Assembly (NCBI GenBank): GCA_043721235.1
Contig: JAYSRE010000022.1
Location: forward strand, 1 to 5,248
Source: JAAFIP01 sp043721235
Lineage (GTDB): Bacteria > Pseudomonadota > Gammaproteobacteria > Burkholderiales > Burkholderiaceae_C
Reading direction: 5' to 3'
DNA: 5,248 bases
Part shown: positions 4,832 to 5,248 of the stretch, piece after piece
Layout of the letters: each line of letters starts with the position of its first letter
How positions within the stretch are numbered: position 1 is the stretch's first letter
The notes under the pieces: generated by a model
What the model was told of the DNA's origin: nothing
Seen by the model: only the letters and a program-made list of their open reading frames with translations
The model's database searches: none
Position numbers and translations under genes: made by a program

Positions 4832-4844
4832 CCCTAAAACCACC

Positions 4845-5177
4845 ATGCTCTACAAATTCAAATCCAAAGTTACCAGCGACCTGATCATGCTGGAACCCAA
4901 CGGCCGCCAAATGCTGACCATTTTGGGCAAGGGCGACGCTGAAAACCTGGTGCGGGGCATTTTGGCGCCGGTTGAAATGCCCGCAGCCATTGCGGCTCTG
5001 GAGCAGGCAGTGCTACACGATGATGAGGCCCGCGCCACCACGCAAGCCCTGGCAGGCCAGGGGGACGAGACAGTCGAGCCGCTGACTACCATTTCTTTGC
5101 GCCAGCGCGCCACTCCGGTCTTTGAGATGATTCAGCGCTGCCAGGCAGAGAACACGCCCATCGTGTGGGGCGTGTAA
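4845..5177 (+). CDS. DUF1840 domain protein of unknown function
   Basis: The 110-residue protein matches DUF1840 (PF08895) over its whole length. Its N-terminus MLYKFKSKVTSDLIMLEPNG is the family signature. The middle contains VRGILAPVEMPAAIAALEQA near residues 36-55, followed by a variable linker of about 25 residues. The C-terminus SLRQRATPVFEMIQRCQAEN then IVWGV is strongly characteristic. I know this family mainly from Betaproteobacteria; no function is established to my knowledge. It is small, soluble and without signal peptide or metal-binding motif. The ATG at 4845 is preferred because the family begins MLYKFKS, although no Shine-Dalgarno is visible before it. It shares a divergent 92-bp gap with the PHA-system gene, where the two promoters may overlap. 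Whether it belongs to the PHA theme is unclear. Confidence 0.88.
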   Translation: MLYKFKSKVTSDLIMLEPNGRQMLTILGKGDAENLVRGILAPVEMPAAIAALEQAVLHDDEARATTQALAGQGDETVEPLTTISLRQRATPVFEMIQRCQAENTPIVWGV

Positions 5178-5229
5178 AGCTTTGCTTGTTTAGTCTGCGT
5201 AAACGGGCGATGTGCTAATCTTGATCACC

Positions 5230-5248
5230 ATGAAACCAGAGCTTTCCC
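5230..5248 (+). CDS. Possible start of a further gene (partial at window edge)
   Basis: An ATG at 5230 opens a frame reading MKPELS before the window ends, 52 bases after the DUF1840 stop. The upstream sequence has no clear Shine-Dalgarno. The gap 5178-5229 holds only a weak GTTTA/TAAAC inverted repeat (5188-5204). Too little is visible to name a product. Confidence 0.35.

Noticed and set aside
5178..5204. Terminator after the DUF1840 gene (AAGC-TTT-GCTT and GTTTA/TAAAC repeats)
   Set aside because: Stems of four to five mostly AT pairs with no proper T-run are too weak to call.

Overview
The window looks like a chromosomal stretch from a betaproteobacterium of the order Burkholderiales, probably Comamonadaceae (Rhodoferax/Polaromonas-like). 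The basis is the moderately high GC, GGAGA-type ribosome binding sites, a DUF1840 gene (a family I know mainly from Betaproteobacteria), and polyhydroxyalkanoate (PHA) granule proteins beside an acyl-CoA-binding protein. This placement is inference from gene content, not from a search.

Layout: positions 1-297 hold the N-terminus of a family 2 glycosyltransferase-like protein on the minus strand, cut by the window edge. A 176-bp divergent gap leads to a PhaI/PhaF-type phasin (474-1100) with a histone H1-like Lys/Ala/Pro tail, ended by a strong hairpin terminator (1140-1165). After a short regulatory-looking gap with two inverted repeats comes a tight plus-strand run: a patatin-like phospholipase (1254-2507), a PhaD-like TetR regulator (2516-3181) and a TPR-like protein (3199-3975). 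A 63-bp gap with a palindrome precedes a small acyl-CoA-binding protein (4039-4293). A hairpin-rich convergent gap (4294-4368) separates this from a minus-strand PHA-system protein (4369-4752) that also carries a Lys/Ala/Pro tail. Diverging from it is a DUF1840 protein (4845-5177). The first codons of another plus-strand gene may begin at 5230.

How the genes may work together: apart from the glycosyltransferase and the DUF1840 gene, the genes share a theme of stored polyester, acyl-CoA and membrane lipid. The phasin and the PHA-system protein would act at the granule and perhaps tether it to the nucleoid through basic tails. The patatin could release fatty acids from lipid, the acyl-CoA-binding protein could buffer the CoA esters, and the PhaD-like regulator could sense an acyl-CoA intermediate. 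Individual families are recognised with good confidence. The joint function is a hypothesis.

I see no CRISPR array, tRNA, rRNA, insertion sequence or phage gene. No single gene here is of an unknown type. The more unusual points are the shared H1-like tails, the palindromes around the patatin/TetR operon, the hairpin block at 4297-4350 and the conserved-looking but unexplained grouping of lipid and PHA genes.
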